Shown here in pieces: positions 24,782-33,466 of a DNA stretch of 64,000 bases (position 1 is the stretch's first letter; every line of letters starts with the position of its first letter). The notes under the pieces are model-generated. The model was given only the letters and a program-made list of their open reading frames with translations, was not told where the DNA came from and did not search any database. Made by a program: the position numbers and the translations under genes. Source of the stretch: Caulobacter hibisci (GTDB taxonomy: Bacteria; Pseudomonadota; Alphaproteobacteria; Caulobacterales; Caulobacteraceae); the NCBI RefSeq assembly GCF_016135805.1, contig NZ_JADWOX010000008.1:124001-188000 (forward strand), read 5' to 3'.

Positions 24782-25855
24782 TCAGGTTCTCTTCGGGAAG
24801 ATGTCGCGCGGGATGCGCACGTGGCAGCCCTGCTTGCCGTCGACCACCTGGGTCACGCCGAAGTCGGAGGCCACGCTCATCAGCGAATAGGCGTCGTTCT
24901 TGGTCAGGCCGACATGGTCGGACAGCAGGCTCAGCATGTTGAGGGAAGCTTGGCGCATGGCCACATTGAGATCCTCGTCGAACCCGTGGACGATCCACCA
25001 CTTGGGGGTCTCCAGCAAAGGCCCCGGGGTCTCGAAATCCTTCCGCAGCACGATCTGCATCAGCACGTTGAGCGAACTTTCGATCGCCGTGCCTGAAAGT
25101 TCGCCATCGCCCTGGCTGACATGGGGATCTCCGATGGAGAACAGCCCGCCCTCCACCTGGACGGGATAGTACATCGTCGCCCCCGCCCCGATCCGCCAGT
25201 TGTCGATATTGCCGCCGTGCAGGCCGGGCGGGATGGTGCTGACGCGGCCGTCGACGGCCGGCGCGACGCCGGCGGTGCCCAGGTGCGGCCGGGCCGGGAT
25301 GCGCACGCCGGGAAGCGCGCTCTGGCGGTCGCATTCGGGGCAGTTGGTGATCGTGCCGGGCGTCAGGTACTTGCCCGGGAAGTCGTAGGCGTAGAGGGCG
25401 CTGGCGGTGTTGTAGTCGGCGTCGAGCTCGTAGATCGTCACCCGCTCCTTCTCGCCGAACTCCTTGTAGAGATAGCCCCAGTTGGCCGCGAGGTTGGAGC
25501 CGTAGTTGTTGCGCGGGACCATGCGCAGGTAGCGCACCTCCAGCACGTCGCCGGGCTTGGCGTCCTCGATGTAGATCGGCCCGGTCATGATGTGGACGCC
25601 GGGGTTGCGGTCGTCCTCCGGCACCTCGGTGAAGATGCGGGTGATCGCGGCGTCCATCATCAGGTCGGGCGCGTCGCCGGCGTGGTGGGTGACAGCCTCG
25701 GCCTGGATCAGGTCGCCGCTCTTGATGCGTAGGGCCGGCTTGATCGACGGATCGAAATAGCCCCAGTGGATGGTCTCGGGCGTGGCTTTCAGATGGTGCA
25801 GGGCGCCGGGCGCGACGTCGGGACGGACCTGGCCGGGTTCGCAGATGAAGGGCAT
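24782..25855 (-). CDS. Acetamidase/formamidase family amidohydrolase
   Basis: 357 aa, complete. Family signatures include TIHWGYFDPSIKPALRIKSG, EVRYLRMVPRNNYGSN, PGGLHGGNIDN-like PPGLHGGNIDNWRIGAG, YYPVQVEGGLFSIGDPHVSQGDGE and SDFGVTQVVDG. The family hydrolyses short aliphatic amides to ammonia and an organic acid using a bound metal. It is cytoplasmic, with no signal peptide. It lies between a LigB-type dioxygenase and the AraC regulator in a compact operon, which suggests that an amide or formamide is released during breakdown of a nitrogenous aromatic. Confidence 0.9.
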   Translation of the reverse strand: MPFICEPGQVRPDVAPGALHHLKATPETIHWGYFDPSIKPALRIKSGDLIQAEAVTHHAGDAPDLMMDAAITRIFTEVPEDDRNPGVHIMTGPIYIEDAKPGDVLEVRYLRMVPRNNYGSNLAANWGYLYKEFGEKERVTIYELDADYNTASALYAYDFPGKYLTPGTITNCPECDRQSALPGVRIPARPHLGTAGVAPAVDGRVSTIPPGLHGGNIDNWRIGAGATMYYPVQVEGGLFSIGDPHVSQGDGELSGTAIESSLNVLMQIVLRKDFETPGPLLETPKWWIVHGFDEDLNVAMRQASLNMLSLLSDHVGLTKNDAYSLMSVASDFGVTQVVDGKQGCHVRIPRDIFPKRT

Positions 25856-25866
25856 CGGGTTCTCCG

Positions 25867-26673
25867 TTAGGCCGCGGCCAGCGTGACGCTGGTCATGCTC
25901 AGCGAGCCGTGCTCGATGTGGTCGGGGGAAAAGCGGGCAACGTCGCCGGGCAGGCGCGCGCCCAGCACGTAGAGCAGCGGCCAGTAGTGGTCGGGGGTCG
26001 GCACGGCGCGGCGGGCGTCTTCGCCCAGCTTCTCGAACTCGACGGCGGCCAGCGGCTGGTCGTCGGCGATGGCCTTCTTGATCGCCTCGTTGAAGCGCTG
26101 CGACCAGTCATAGGGCGCGCAGTTACGGTCGCCCCAGTCCATGGCCGGCAGGTTGTGGACGATGTTGCCGGTGCCGACAATCAGCACGCCCTCGTCGCGC
26201 AGGGCGGCCAGGCGCTGGCCCATCTCGTAGTGCCATTGCGGCGGCTTGGTCCCGTCCATCGACAGCTGGATCACCGGCACGTCGGCCTCGGGATAGGCTT
26301 TGCACAGCACCGACCAGGTCCCGTGGTCCAGGCCCCACTGGCGCTCGTCCAGCACCACCGGGATCTCCGGCGCCAGCAGATCGCGCACCCGGGCCGCCAG
26401 CTCCGGCGAGCCCGGCGCGGGGTACTGCACCTCGAACAGGGCGCGCGGGAACGAGGCGCCGAAGTCGTGGATGGTGCGCGGCTGGCTCATCGCCGTGACG
26501 CCGACGCCCTTGGTGATCCAGTGGGCCGAGACGCAGAGTATGGCCTTGGGCTTGCCGTACGCGGCCTCGATCTGCGCGGCCATGGCGGCCCAGGTCCTGG
26601 TGGTGTCGTTGGTCTCCAGCGCGATCATCGGGCTGCCGTGACCGAAGAAGACGACGGGAAGGCGGGCGCTCAT
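25867..26673 (-). CDS. LigB/DODA-type extradiol ring-cleavage dioxygenase
   Basis: 268 aa. It begins MSARLPVVFFGHGSPMIALE, the class III extradiol signature with a putative metal His in GHGSP, then LCVSAHWITKG (second His), LDERQWGLDHGTWSVL and VGTGNIVHNLP. This is the 4,5-DOPA dioxygenase (YgiD) branch of the LigB superfamily, which opens catechol-type rings with non-haem Fe(II) or Zn. It ends 11 bp before the amidase and begins 1 bp after the Rieske stop codon. The combination suggests hydroxylation followed by ring opening. Substrate unknown. Confidence 0.9.
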   Translation of the reverse strand: MSARLPVVFFGHGSPMIALETNDTTRTWAAMAAQIEAAYGKPKAILCVSAHWITKGVGVTAMSQPRTIHDFGASFPRALFEVQYPAPGSPELAARVRDLLAPEIPVVLDERQWGLDHGTWSVLCKAYPEADVPVIQLSMDGTKPPQWHYEMGQRLAALRDEGVLIVGTGNIVHNLPAMDWGDRNCAPYDWSQRFNEAIKKAIADDQPLAAVEFEKLGEDARRAVPTPDHYWPLLYVLGARLPGDVARFSPDHIEHGSLSMTSVTLAAA

Positions 26674-26674
26674 C

Positions 26675-27877
26675 TCAGGCGGCCTCCACCGGCGCGGCGG
26701 GGGCTGCGGCGCCCTTCAGCCGCGCCCACTGAGCCTGGTAGCGCGGGGCGAGCCAGCGGTTGAACTGCACCTGCGCGCCTTCCTGCCAGGAATAGCGGCC
26801 TCGGATGGCGAAGCGCGAGCGCAGGCCCTTCTGGACCAGCTCGTCGACATGCATGTCTTGGGCGATGATCTGACCGGCCGAGGTCATGATCATCTCCAGC
26901 CGCTCCTTGAAGCCGTAGGAGTCTCGCGCGCCGGGGGCGACCAGGATGCCGGTGTCCTGGGCCATGGTCTCCGGGCCCGTCGGCCGCAGGATCAGGTAGA
27001 TGACCATGTCGCTGGTCATCACGAGCGACAGGGTCGGCGGGATGTTGGCGAAGGTCGCCCGGCCCCGGTCCTCGTCCGACAGCTTGGGGAAGATCGGCAG
27101 CACCGCCTTCTGGGTCGGGTTGAAGCTGGCGTCGGGATGCAGGGTGCCGTTGTAGCGCAGGAAGCCCGCATCGCCCGGCTCGGCTTCGGGGAAGCTGGCA
27201 AGCTCGCTGGGGATGAAGTCGTGCAGCACGCCGCGATGCAGCTTGCTGGCGTGGTAGCCGTCGTTGTTGTTCTCGAACATCACCTTCCAGTTCCAGGTGA
27301 ACTGGCCGGTCATCGGTTCGAGCGCTTCGGCGGTCTCGAGGTCAAAATTGGCGATGGCGGCTTCGACGGCGGTCAGGCGCGGGGCCAGCGGCTCGGCGTC
27401 CGCGTCGAAATTGACGAAGATGAAGCCCAGCCAAACCTCGACCTTGAAGGTCGGCAGGCTGATCTTCTTCTTGTCGAAGCCGCAGGTGCGGTCCATGGCC
27501 GGGGCGTTCACCAGGTCGCCGTTCAGCGAATAGACCCAGTGGTGATAGGGGCAGACGAAGCCGCGGGCGTTGCCCTTGCCCTCGGCCACCAGCATGGCGC
27601 GGTGCTGGCACACCGACGACATCGCCTTGATCTCGCCGGCCCGGTTGCGGGTGACCAGGATCGGCTCGCCGACGATCTCGGTGGTGAAGAAGTCGCCGGG
27701 CTCCTGCACCTGGTCCACCCGGCCCACGCACAGCCATTCGTGGTCGAACAAGGCGGCCTTCTCGAACTCGTAGAACGCCGCGTCGGTGTAGCAGGCCGGC
27801 GGCAGGGTCTCGGCCGCGCCCACCTCTTGGGTGGAGCTGGACAGCCCGTCGAAGAAGGCGTCGCTGAACAGGGTCAC
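26675..27877 (-). CDS. Rieske aromatic ring-hydroxylating oxygenase, alpha subunit
   Basis: 400 aa. The Rieske [2Fe-2S] motif is C90-x-H92 (CQHRAM) and C109-x2-H112 (CPYHHW). The catalytic domain has the mononuclear iron site NNNDGYHASKLH at about 206-217. No beta subunit, ferredoxin or reductase gene is adjacent, so electrons must come from elsewhere. It is first in the minus-strand operon Rieske, LigB dioxygenase, amidase, AraC. A 272-bp divergent promoter region separates it from the TauD gene. Family is firm, substrate unknown. Confidence 0.93.
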   Translation of the reverse strand: MTLFSDAFFDGLSSSTQEVGAAETLPPACYTDAAFYEFEKAALFDHEWLCVGRVDQVQEPGDFFTTEIVGEPILVTRNRAGEIKAMSSVCQHRAMLVAEGKGNARGFVCPYHHWVYSLNGDLVNAPAMDRTCGFDKKKISLPTFKVEVWLGFIFVNFDADAEPLAPRLTAVEAAIANFDLETAEALEPMTGQFTWNWKVMFENNNDGYHASKLHRGVLHDFIPSELASFPEAEPGDAGFLRYNGTLHPDASFNPTQKAVLPIFPKLSDEDRGRATFANIPPTLSLVMTSDMVIYLILRPTGPETMAQDTGILVAPGARDSYGFKERLEMIMTSAGQIIAQDMHVDELVQKGLRSRFAIRGRYSWQEGAQVQFNRWLAPRYQAQWARLKGAAAPAAPVEAA

Positions 27878-28149
27878 GGCCGGGCGCTCGCTTTGGGAAG
27901 AAGACGACCCAAGGCTGGCGCCGCTATCCGCCCCGGTCTTGCTCCAGCGCGCACGAAAACTTGGTCAGCCGCAGGCCGGCGCCGCGCGGTCGCTCGCCGA
28001 ACGGGCGCTGCTGTCGCCGCGGCGTACAAGGAGGCGATTTTTGACCATACGCGCACGAGAAGCCGGAAAGAGAGAGGGCGCTCTGAGGCAAGACCGTGGT
28101 TTTTCTGCCGCTTAGGCTTGCCGCAACAAAGTCACCCGAGGTCGTTCCC

Positions 28150-29025
28150 ATGCTCGCGAAAGCGCCCGCCGCCCTGGCCACCAAGCCCCTGAAGACCGGC
28201 GAGCAAGACGACTTCGGCGCCGAGATCCTCAACATCGACCTGCCCACCGCCTCGGACGCGGAACTGGACGGCGTGGTCGCCGCCTTCCACGCCCACGGCG
28301 CGGTGCTGGTGCGCGACCAGACCATGACCCCGGACGACCTGATGGCCTTCATCGGCCGGTTTGGCGATCCGGAAGACCACACCCAGACCCGCTTCACCCT
28401 GCCCGGCTATCCGAAGATCTTCATCCTCTCCAACCGCGTCGTCGACGGCCAGCCGATCGGGGCCCACAACGACGGCGTCGGCTGGCACACCGACTACAGC
28501 TACAAGCCCGAGCCGGTGATGCTGACCATGCTCTATTGCGTGGAAGCGCCGGAGGAAGGCTCCGACACCCTGCTGGCCGACGGCTGCGCCGCCTGGAACG
28601 CCCTCTCCGCCGAGAAGCAGGCCGAGCTGCTGCCGCTGCAACTGCACCACAGCTACAAGCACTTCATGGCCACCCGCACCTTCGGCGAGCAGATGATCCT
28701 GTCGCCCGAGATGGAGGCGGCCAATCCCGACGTCGAGCACCCGCTGATCCGCACCCACCCCTCGGACGGCCGCAAGGCCCTGTGGCCCTCGACCGGCACG
28801 GTGACCGAAGTGATCGGCAAGCCCGGCCCCGAGGGTCTGGCCCTGCTCGACGAGCTGGTGGAATTCATGACGGAGGAGCGCTTCGTCCACGCCCACAAGT
28901 GGCGGCCCGGCGACATCCTGACGTGGGACAACCGCTGCACCCTGCACACCGGCACGCTGTACGACGACCAGAAGTACTTCCGGACGATGCACCGCCTGTG
29001 GGTGAAGGGCGACGCTCCCTATTGA
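28150..29025 (+). CDS. TauD/TfdA-family Fe(II)/2-oxoglutarate dioxygenase
   Basis: 291 aa from ATG 28150, preceded by GAGG at 9 nt; an in-frame GTG/ATG at 28096 is less likely. The facial triad is H113-x-D115 (GWHTDYSYKPEP) with the distal His in NRCTLHTG, and a C-terminal Arg for 2-oxoglutarate is in TMHRLW. The family hydroxylates taurine, 2,4-D, sulfate esters and many other compounds. Transcribed away from the Rieske operon, it is probably part of the same locus. A second TauD homologue occurs at 58083. Confidence 0.9.
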   Translation: MLAKAPAALATKPLKTGEQDDFGAEILNIDLPTASDAELDGVVAAFHAHGAVLVRDQTMTPDDLMAFIGRFGDPEDHTQTRFTLPGYPKIFILSNRVVDGQPIGAHNDGVGWHTDYSYKPEPVMLTMLYCVEAPEEGSDTLLADGCAAWNALSAEKQAELLPLQLHHSYKHFMATRTFGEQMILSPEMEAANPDVEHPLIRTHPSDGRKALWPSTGTVTEVIGKPGPEGLALLDELVEFMTEERFVHAHKWRPGDILTWDNRCTLHTGTLYDDQKYFRTMHRLWVKGDAPY

Positions 29026-29028
29026 TGT

Positions 29029-29192
29029 GCGCTCCCCCTGAAGGGGGAGCTGTCGCTCCCGGGTCCGGCCAAAGGCCGGCCCAACAGAAAATGGGCGACT
29101 GAGGGGGAAGTTGTCGCTGAGCACGGCCAACGCCTAGTCAGCTGATAACGTCCCCCTCCGGCCCTCTGGGCCACCTCCCCCAGAGGGGGAGG
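29029..29192 (-). repeat. Palindromic intergenic repeat, family B copy 2 (inverted, expanded)
   Basis: It starts GCTCCCCCTGAAGGGGGAGCTGT, has GGCCGGCC-rich inner hairpins (CCGGCC-AAA-GGCCGG), and ends with the CCCTCCGGCCC and CACCTCCCCCAGAGGGGG module seen at 20209. The centre is longer than in copy 1. It lies between the TauD and SDR genes. Confidence 0.75.
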
Positions 29193-29217
29193 ATCTTGTT
29201 CGACAGGACCTTCCACC

Positions 29218-30048
29218 ATGACCCAGACCTGGCTGATCACCGGCGTATCCGGCGGGCTCGGGCGCGAGATCGCCGCGGCGGCCCTGGTGCGCGGCGATGT
29301 CGTGGCCGGCACGGTGCGCAAGAAAGCCGACGTCGCCGCCTTCGAGGCCCTGGCGCCGGGCCGCGCCCACGGCCTGGTCATGGACGTCACCGACCCGGTC
29401 GCCGTCGTCGAGGCCGTGAAGGCGGCCGAGGCCCTGACCGGCGTGATCGACGTGCTGGTCAACAACGCCGGCTACGGCCTGGTCGGCGCGGTCGAGGAGG
29501 CCTCCCTCGAAGAAGTCCGCGCCCAGTTCGAGACCAACGTCTTCGGGCCGCTGTCCGTGCTCAAGGCCGTGCTGCCGGCCATGCGGGCGCGGCGGTCGGG
29601 GCGGATCGTCAACGTCACCTCGGTCTCGGGCCTGGCGGTCTGGGCCGGCACCGGCGTCTACTGCGCCAGCAAGTGGGCCCTGGAAGGCCTGACCCAGACC
29701 CTGGCGGCCGAGGTCGCGGAACTCGGGATCAAGGTGACCAACGTCGCCCCTGGCGGCCTGCGCACGGCCTTCGCAAAGGGCTCCAAGACCATCGTGGCCG
29801 ACAAGCTCGCCGACTACGACGGCCTCGCTCGCGACGCCGAGCGGATCATGGCCGACCACGCCGGCGCCGAGCCGGGCGATCCGAAGAAGGCCGCCCTGGC
29901 GATGCTGGCCATCGTCGACGCGCCCGAGCCGCCTCTGCACCTGTTGCTGGGCGAAGACGCCCTGCACTACGCCGGCTACGCGATCGACGGCCTCAAGGCC
30001 GACATCGACGCCTGGCGCGACCTCTCCCTTTCCATCGCCTTCGACTGA
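29218..30048 (+). CDS. Short-chain dehydrogenase/reductase
   Basis: 276 aa, classical SDR fold. The nucleotide-binding motif is TGVSGGLG (residues 8-15), followed by NNAG (VLVNNAGYGLVG), the catalytic Ser in VTSVSG and YCASK with Tyr and Lys. The C-terminus is like that of oxidoreductases acting on keto or hydroxy substrates. Cofactor preference is not clear; the Arg/Lys after strand 2 (VRKK) would favour NADP. The VOC gene follows 15 bp later, so the two form an operon. Confidence 0.9.
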   Translation: MTQTWLITGVSGGLGREIAAAALVRGDVVAGTVRKKADVAAFEALAPGRAHGLVMDVTDPVAVVEAVKAAEALTGVIDVLVNNAGYGLVGAVEEASLEEVRAQFETNVFGPLSVLKAVLPAMRARRSGRIVNVTSVSGLAVWAGTGVYCASKWALEGLTQTLAAEVAELGIKVTNVAPGGLRTAFAKGSKTIVADKLADYDGLARDAERIMADHAGAEPGDPKKAALAMLAIVDAPEPPLHLLLGEDALHYAGYAIDGLKADIDAWRDLSLSIAFD

Positions 30049-30063
30049 CCCAAAGGACCGCCC

Positions 30064-30549
30064 GTGACCAACACCCTGATCTTCGTCGACCTGGCCAGCG
30101 ACGACCCCGCCAAGGCCGGCGAATTCTATGCCCAGGTGTTCGGCTGGCAGAACGACGCGCGGCCGCAGGGGATCTATCACCGCATGGTGCCCGGCGGTCA
30201 GTTCAAGAACCCGGACGGCAGCGACAGCCAGATCGGCAACCTGCATCTCGGCATCTTCGACGCCGCCAACGCCCGCCCGCACCCAGAGCCCGCCGGCGTC
30301 GAGCCCCGCGCCCTGTCGACCGACGGCCGCAAGCCGCGCATCTGGATTCTGATCGGCGACGACGACAGCGCCGACCGGATTTTGGGGACCGCCGAGAGCC
30401 TGGGCGCCACCTTGCTGTGGCGCGACCACTACTGGGCCGAGTTCAACGGCTACAACCACGCCTTCCGCGATCCTTGGGGGAACGAGATCGTGCTGTGGGG
30501 CAAGGCGGGCGCGGAGCCGGAAATTCCTGAGAGCTTCAGCAAGGAATGA
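30064..30549 (+). CDS. VOC-family (glyoxalase-like) protein
   Basis: 161 aa. Two betaalphabetabetabeta modules of the vicinal-oxygen-chelate fold are visible: TLIFVDLASDDPAKAGEFYA with VFGWQND in the first, and RIWILIGDDDSADRILGTAE with YNHAFRDPWGNEIVLW in the second. The last has the usual D-P-x-G-N-x-[IV]. Such proteins include glyoxalases, ring-cleaving dioxygenases and resistance proteins; the metal site here looks incomplete. It is co-transcribed with the SDR and followed by a family A repeat. Confidence 0.88.
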   Translation: MTNTLIFVDLASDDPAKAGEFYAQVFGWQNDARPQGIYHRMVPGGQFKNPDGSDSQIGNLHLGIFDAANARPHPEPAGVEPRALSTDGRKPRIWILIGDDDSADRILGTAESLGATLLWRDHYWAEFNGYNHAFRDPWGNEIVLWGKAGAEPEIPESFSKE

Positions 30550-30550
30550 C

Positions 30551-30714
30551 CCCTCTCCCCTTGCGGGAGAGGGTGGCCCGCGAAGCGGGTCGGGTGAGGG
30601 GTCGAAAATCCTGTCCGCCGCGACGGCGGACAGGCTGGGTTCGGCATTAAAAGTCTGAGAGACCCCTCATCCGTCATCCTTCGGATGACACCTTCTCCCG
30701 CAAGGGGAGAAGGA
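30551..30714 (+). repeat. Palindromic intergenic repeat, family A copy 3
   Basis: The same two-module element as at 4088. The inner stems here are CCCGC-GAA-GCGGG and TCATCC-TTC-GGATGA, and there is a central hairpin CCTGTCCGCCG-CGA-CGGCGGACAGG. It separates the VOC gene from ecm. Confidence 0.92.
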
Positions 30715-30720
30715 CGCGTT

Positions 30721-30732
30721 GCGCACCTGCGA
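30721..30732 (+). promoter_or_regulatory. Palindromic operator candidate upstream of ecm
   Basis: GCGCACCTGCGA, one base from the perfect inverted repeat TCGCA-CC-TGCGA found upstream of mcd at 49619. It is 75 bp from the ecm start and outside the repeat. A shared site at two genes of one pathway suggests a common regulator. Confidence 0.4.
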
Positions 30733-30806
30733 AGCCTCATATTGCACCGCACCCAACACCGGCGCATCATCCGGCGATAACCAGAAAAGATCACCGGGAG
30801 CGCAGG

Positions 30807-32795
30807 ATGTCGGACAAGGCCTATCAGCACGCGCCCGATCCGCCGTGGATCTTCCGCACCTATGCCGGCCACTCGACGGCCGAGAAATCCAACGCGCTCT
30901 ATCGCTCGAACCTGGCGCGCGGCCAGACGGGCCTGTCGGTGGCCTTCGACCTACCCACCCAGACCGGCTACGATCCCGACCACATCCTCTCGCGCGGCGA
31001 GGTCGGCAAGGTCGGGGTGCCGATCAGCCATCTGGGCGACATGCGCGCGCTCTTCAGCGAGATCCCGCTGGAGAAGATGAACACCTCCATGACCATCAAC
31101 GCCCCGGCCGCCTGGCTGCTGGCGATGTACGTGGCCCTGGCCGACGAGCAGGGGGCCGATAGGGCGCTGCTGCAAGGCACCACCCAGAACGACCTGATCA
31201 AGGAATACCTCAGCCGCGGCACCTACATCTTCCCGCCGGGGCCGTCTCTCAGGCTGATCGGCGACATGATCGCCTGGTGCTATCGCGAGGTTCCGAAATG
31301 GAACCCGATGAACGTCTGCAGCTACCACCTGCAGGAGGCCGGGGCGACGCCGGAGCAGGAGCTGGCCTTCGCCCTGGCCACGGCGATCAGCGTGCTCGAC
31401 ACCGTCCGCGCCGGCGGCCAGGTGCCCGAGGAAGACTTCGAGATCGTCGCCTCGCGGATCAGCTTCTTCGTCAACGCCGGGGTTCGGTTCGTCACCGAGC
31501 TCTGCAAGATGCGCAGCTTCACCAAGCTGTGGGACGAGATCCTGCTCGAGCGCTACGGCGTGCAGGACAAGAAGGCCCGGCGCTTCCGCTACGGCGTGCA
31601 AGTCAACTCCCTAGGCCTGACCGAGCCGCAGCCCGAGAACAACGTCTACCGCATCCTCATCGAGGCCCTGGCCGTCACCCTCAGCAAGGACGCGCGCTGC
31701 CGGGCCCTGCAACTGCCGGCCTGGAACGAGGCCCTGGGCCTGCCCCGGCCGTGGGACCAGCAGTGGTCGCTGCGGCTGCAACAGGTCTTGGCCTACGAGA
31801 CCGACCTCTTGGAATACGAAGACCTGTTCGCCGGCTCTCACGTGGTCGAGGCCAAGGTCGCCGAGCTGTCGAAAGGGGCGCTGGCGCAGCTGGCTCTGAT
31901 CGACGAGATGGGCGGGGCGCAGAACGCCATCGACTACATGAAGGCCGAACTGGTCGGGTCGAACGCCAAGCGGGTGCGGGCCGTCGAGACCGGCGACCTG
32001 ACCGTGGTCGGCGTCAACCGCTGGACCGACAGCGAACCCTCGCCCCTGTCGGCCGGCGAAGGAAACATCGAGACCATAGATCCGAAGCTCGAAGCCGAGG
32101 TCGTCGCGCGCATCCAGGCCTGGCGCGCGGCCCGCGATCCGGCCGCCGTCGAGGCCGCCCTGGCCGACCTGAAGGCCGCCGCGGTCGATGGCCGAAACAT
32201 CATGGAGCCCTCGATTACCGCCACCAAAGTCGGGGTCACCACCGGCGAATGGTCCGGTGCCTTGCGCGAGGTGTTCGGCGAGTATCGCGGCCCAACGGGC
32301 GTGGCGATCGTCGTTTCCACCGGCGAGGCCGAGGACGTCGAAGCGGTTAAGGCCGAGGTCGAGCGGGTCTCGCAGGTGCTGGGCCGCACCCTGACCTATC
32401 TCGTCGGCAAGCCGGGCCTGGACGGCCACTCTAACGGCGCCGAGCAGATCGCCACCCGCGCCCGGGCCTGCGGCATGGAGGTGGTCTATGACGGCATCCG
32501 CTCGACGCCCGAGGAGATCGTCCGCCGCGCCAAGGAAAGCCGCGCGCATGTCGTGGGCCTGTCGATCCTGTCGGGCTCGCACCTGGATCTCGTGCAGGAG
32601 GTGGTGCGGCTGATGCGGGCCGAAGGCCTCGACCACATCCCCGTCGTCGCCGGCGGCATCATCCCCGAGGCCGACGCCCTGATCCTCAAGCAGATGGGCG
32701 TGGCGCGGATCTATACGCCCAAGGATTTCCGGATCACCGAGATCATGGGCGACGTGGTGCGTCTGGTCGAGGCGACGGCGCTGGCGGAGGCTTGA
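30807..32795 (+). CDS. ecm: Ethylmalonyl-CoA mutase
   Basis: 662 aa, the single-chain coenzyme B12 mutase converting (2R)-ethylmalonyl-CoA to (2S)-methylsuccinyl-CoA. The start WIFRTYAGHSTAEKSN and the segments AFDLPTQTGYDPDH, NTSMTINAPAAWLLAMY, TTQNDLIKEYLSRGTYIFPP and PENNVYRILIE match the Ecm clade rather than ordinary methylmalonyl-CoA mutase, which is longer. The C-terminal cobalamin domain has the D-x-H-x-x-G motif in PGLDGHSNGAEQ (His about 541) and LSILSGSH. GGGAG lies 9 nt before the ATG. The gene is alone in its unit. Its cofactor could be made by the adenosyltransferase at 44862. Confidence 0.93.
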   Translation: MSDKAYQHAPDPPWIFRTYAGHSTAEKSNALYRSNLARGQTGLSVAFDLPTQTGYDPDHILSRGEVGKVGVPISHLGDMRALFSEIPLEKMNTSMTINAPAAWLLAMYVALADEQGADRALLQGTTQNDLIKEYLSRGTYIFPPGPSLRLIGDMIAWCYREVPKWNPMNVCSYHLQEAGATPEQELAFALATAISVLDTVRAGGQVPEEDFEIVASRISFFVNAGVRFVTELCKMRSFTKLWDEILLERYGVQDKKARRFRYGVQVNSLGLTEPQPENNVYRILIEALAVTLSKDARCRALQLPAWNEALGLPRPWDQQWSLRLQQVLAYETDLLEYEDLFAGSHVVEAKVAELSKGALAQLALIDEMGGAQNAIDYMKAELVGSNAKRVRAVETGDLTVVGVNRWTDSEPSPLSAGEGNIETIDPKLEAEVVARIQAWRAARDPAAVEAALADLKAAAVDGRNIMEPSITATKVGVTTGEWSGALREVFGEYRGPTGVAIVVSTGEAEDVEAVKAEVERVSQVLGRTLTYLVGKPGLDGHSNGAEQIATRARACGMEVVYDGIRSTPEEIVRRAKESRAHVVGLSILSGSHLDLVQEVVRLMRAEGLDHIPVVAGGIIPEADALILKQMGVARIYTPKDFRITEIMGDVVRLVEATALAEA

Positions 32796-32823
32796 GAGCC
32801 GCATTTCGTGCTATGATCGCCCC

Positions 32824-33114
32824 ATGACCCTCGACGAGGCGCTGACCAAACTGCGCGCGGCCAAGCCGCTGCTCGACCGCTATGGCGTTGCGCGCGTCGG
32901 CGTCTTCGGCTCGACGGCACGTGGCGAGGCCGGTCCAGATAGCGACGTGGACGTGCTGGTGGAGTTCGACCCCCTTCGGGTTCCAGGCTGGGAATACTTC
33001 ACGCTCGGGGATGAACTGGCGCTGGTGATGGCCCGCCCAGTCGACGTGGCGACGCCCAAGTCGCTGCCGCGCCTGATGCGCGACAATGTCCTCCGGGAAG
33101 TCGTCTATGCCTAA
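32824..33114 (+). CDS. mntA: MntA-type minimal nucleotidyltransferase antitoxin
   Basis: 96 aa. It carries the nucleotidyltransferase motif GSx10DxD: G29-S30 with D41-x-D43 (GSTARGEAGPDSDVD). In the HepT/MntA system this enzyme adds AMP to the toxin's conserved tyrosine and so disarms it. The gene begins 29 bp after ecm and its last codons overlap the HepT start by 8 bp, the usual coupled layout. It is complete, and its base composition is like its neighbours', so transfer is not obvious. Confidence 0.9.
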   Translation: MTLDEALTKLRAAKPLLDRYGVARVGVFGSTARGEAGPDSDVDVLVEFDPLRVPGWEYFTLGDELALVMARPVDVATPKSLPRLMRDNVLREVVYA

Positions 33115-33466
33115 GACCCAGCGCGACGCGGCGCTGCGGATCAGTGACATCGAAAAGGCGATCGGGCGCATCCGCCTCTATACCTCGGGGCTCGACGCCG
33201 CTGCCTTCGAGGCGTCTTTCATCACCTTCGACGCCGTGGTGATGAATATCCAGGTCATCGGCGAAGCCATCGCCAACTTGCCCGATGACCTCAAGGCGAC
33301 GGTCGAGCCCGCGCCGCCCTGGAAGCAGATCGTCGCGGTGAGGAATTTGGTGTCGCACGGCTATCCGGACATCGATCCCGACGTCATCTGGACCATCGCC
33401 ACGACGCGGCTCGACGAGCTGGAAGTCGCTGTCGATGCGATGGCGACGGCGCTCAAGGCCTCTTAG
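33107..33466 (+). CDS. hepT: HepT-family HEPN RNase toxin
   Basis: 119 aa from ATG 33107, which has GGGAAG 6 nt upstream and overlaps the end of mntA. All-helical HEPN fold with the active-site motif R79-x4-H84-x-Y86 in RNLVSHGYPDID. Tyr86 is the residue expected to be AMPylated by MntA. HepT toxins cleave RNA or tRNA; the target here is unknown. Its last 14 bp overlap the convergent MFS gene. Confidence 0.9.
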   Translation: MPKTQRDAALRISDIEKAIGRIRLYTSGLDAAAFEASFITFDAVVMNIQVIGEAIANLPDDLKATVEPAPPWKQIVAVRNLVSHGYPDIDPDVIWTIATTRLDELEVAVDAMATALKAS

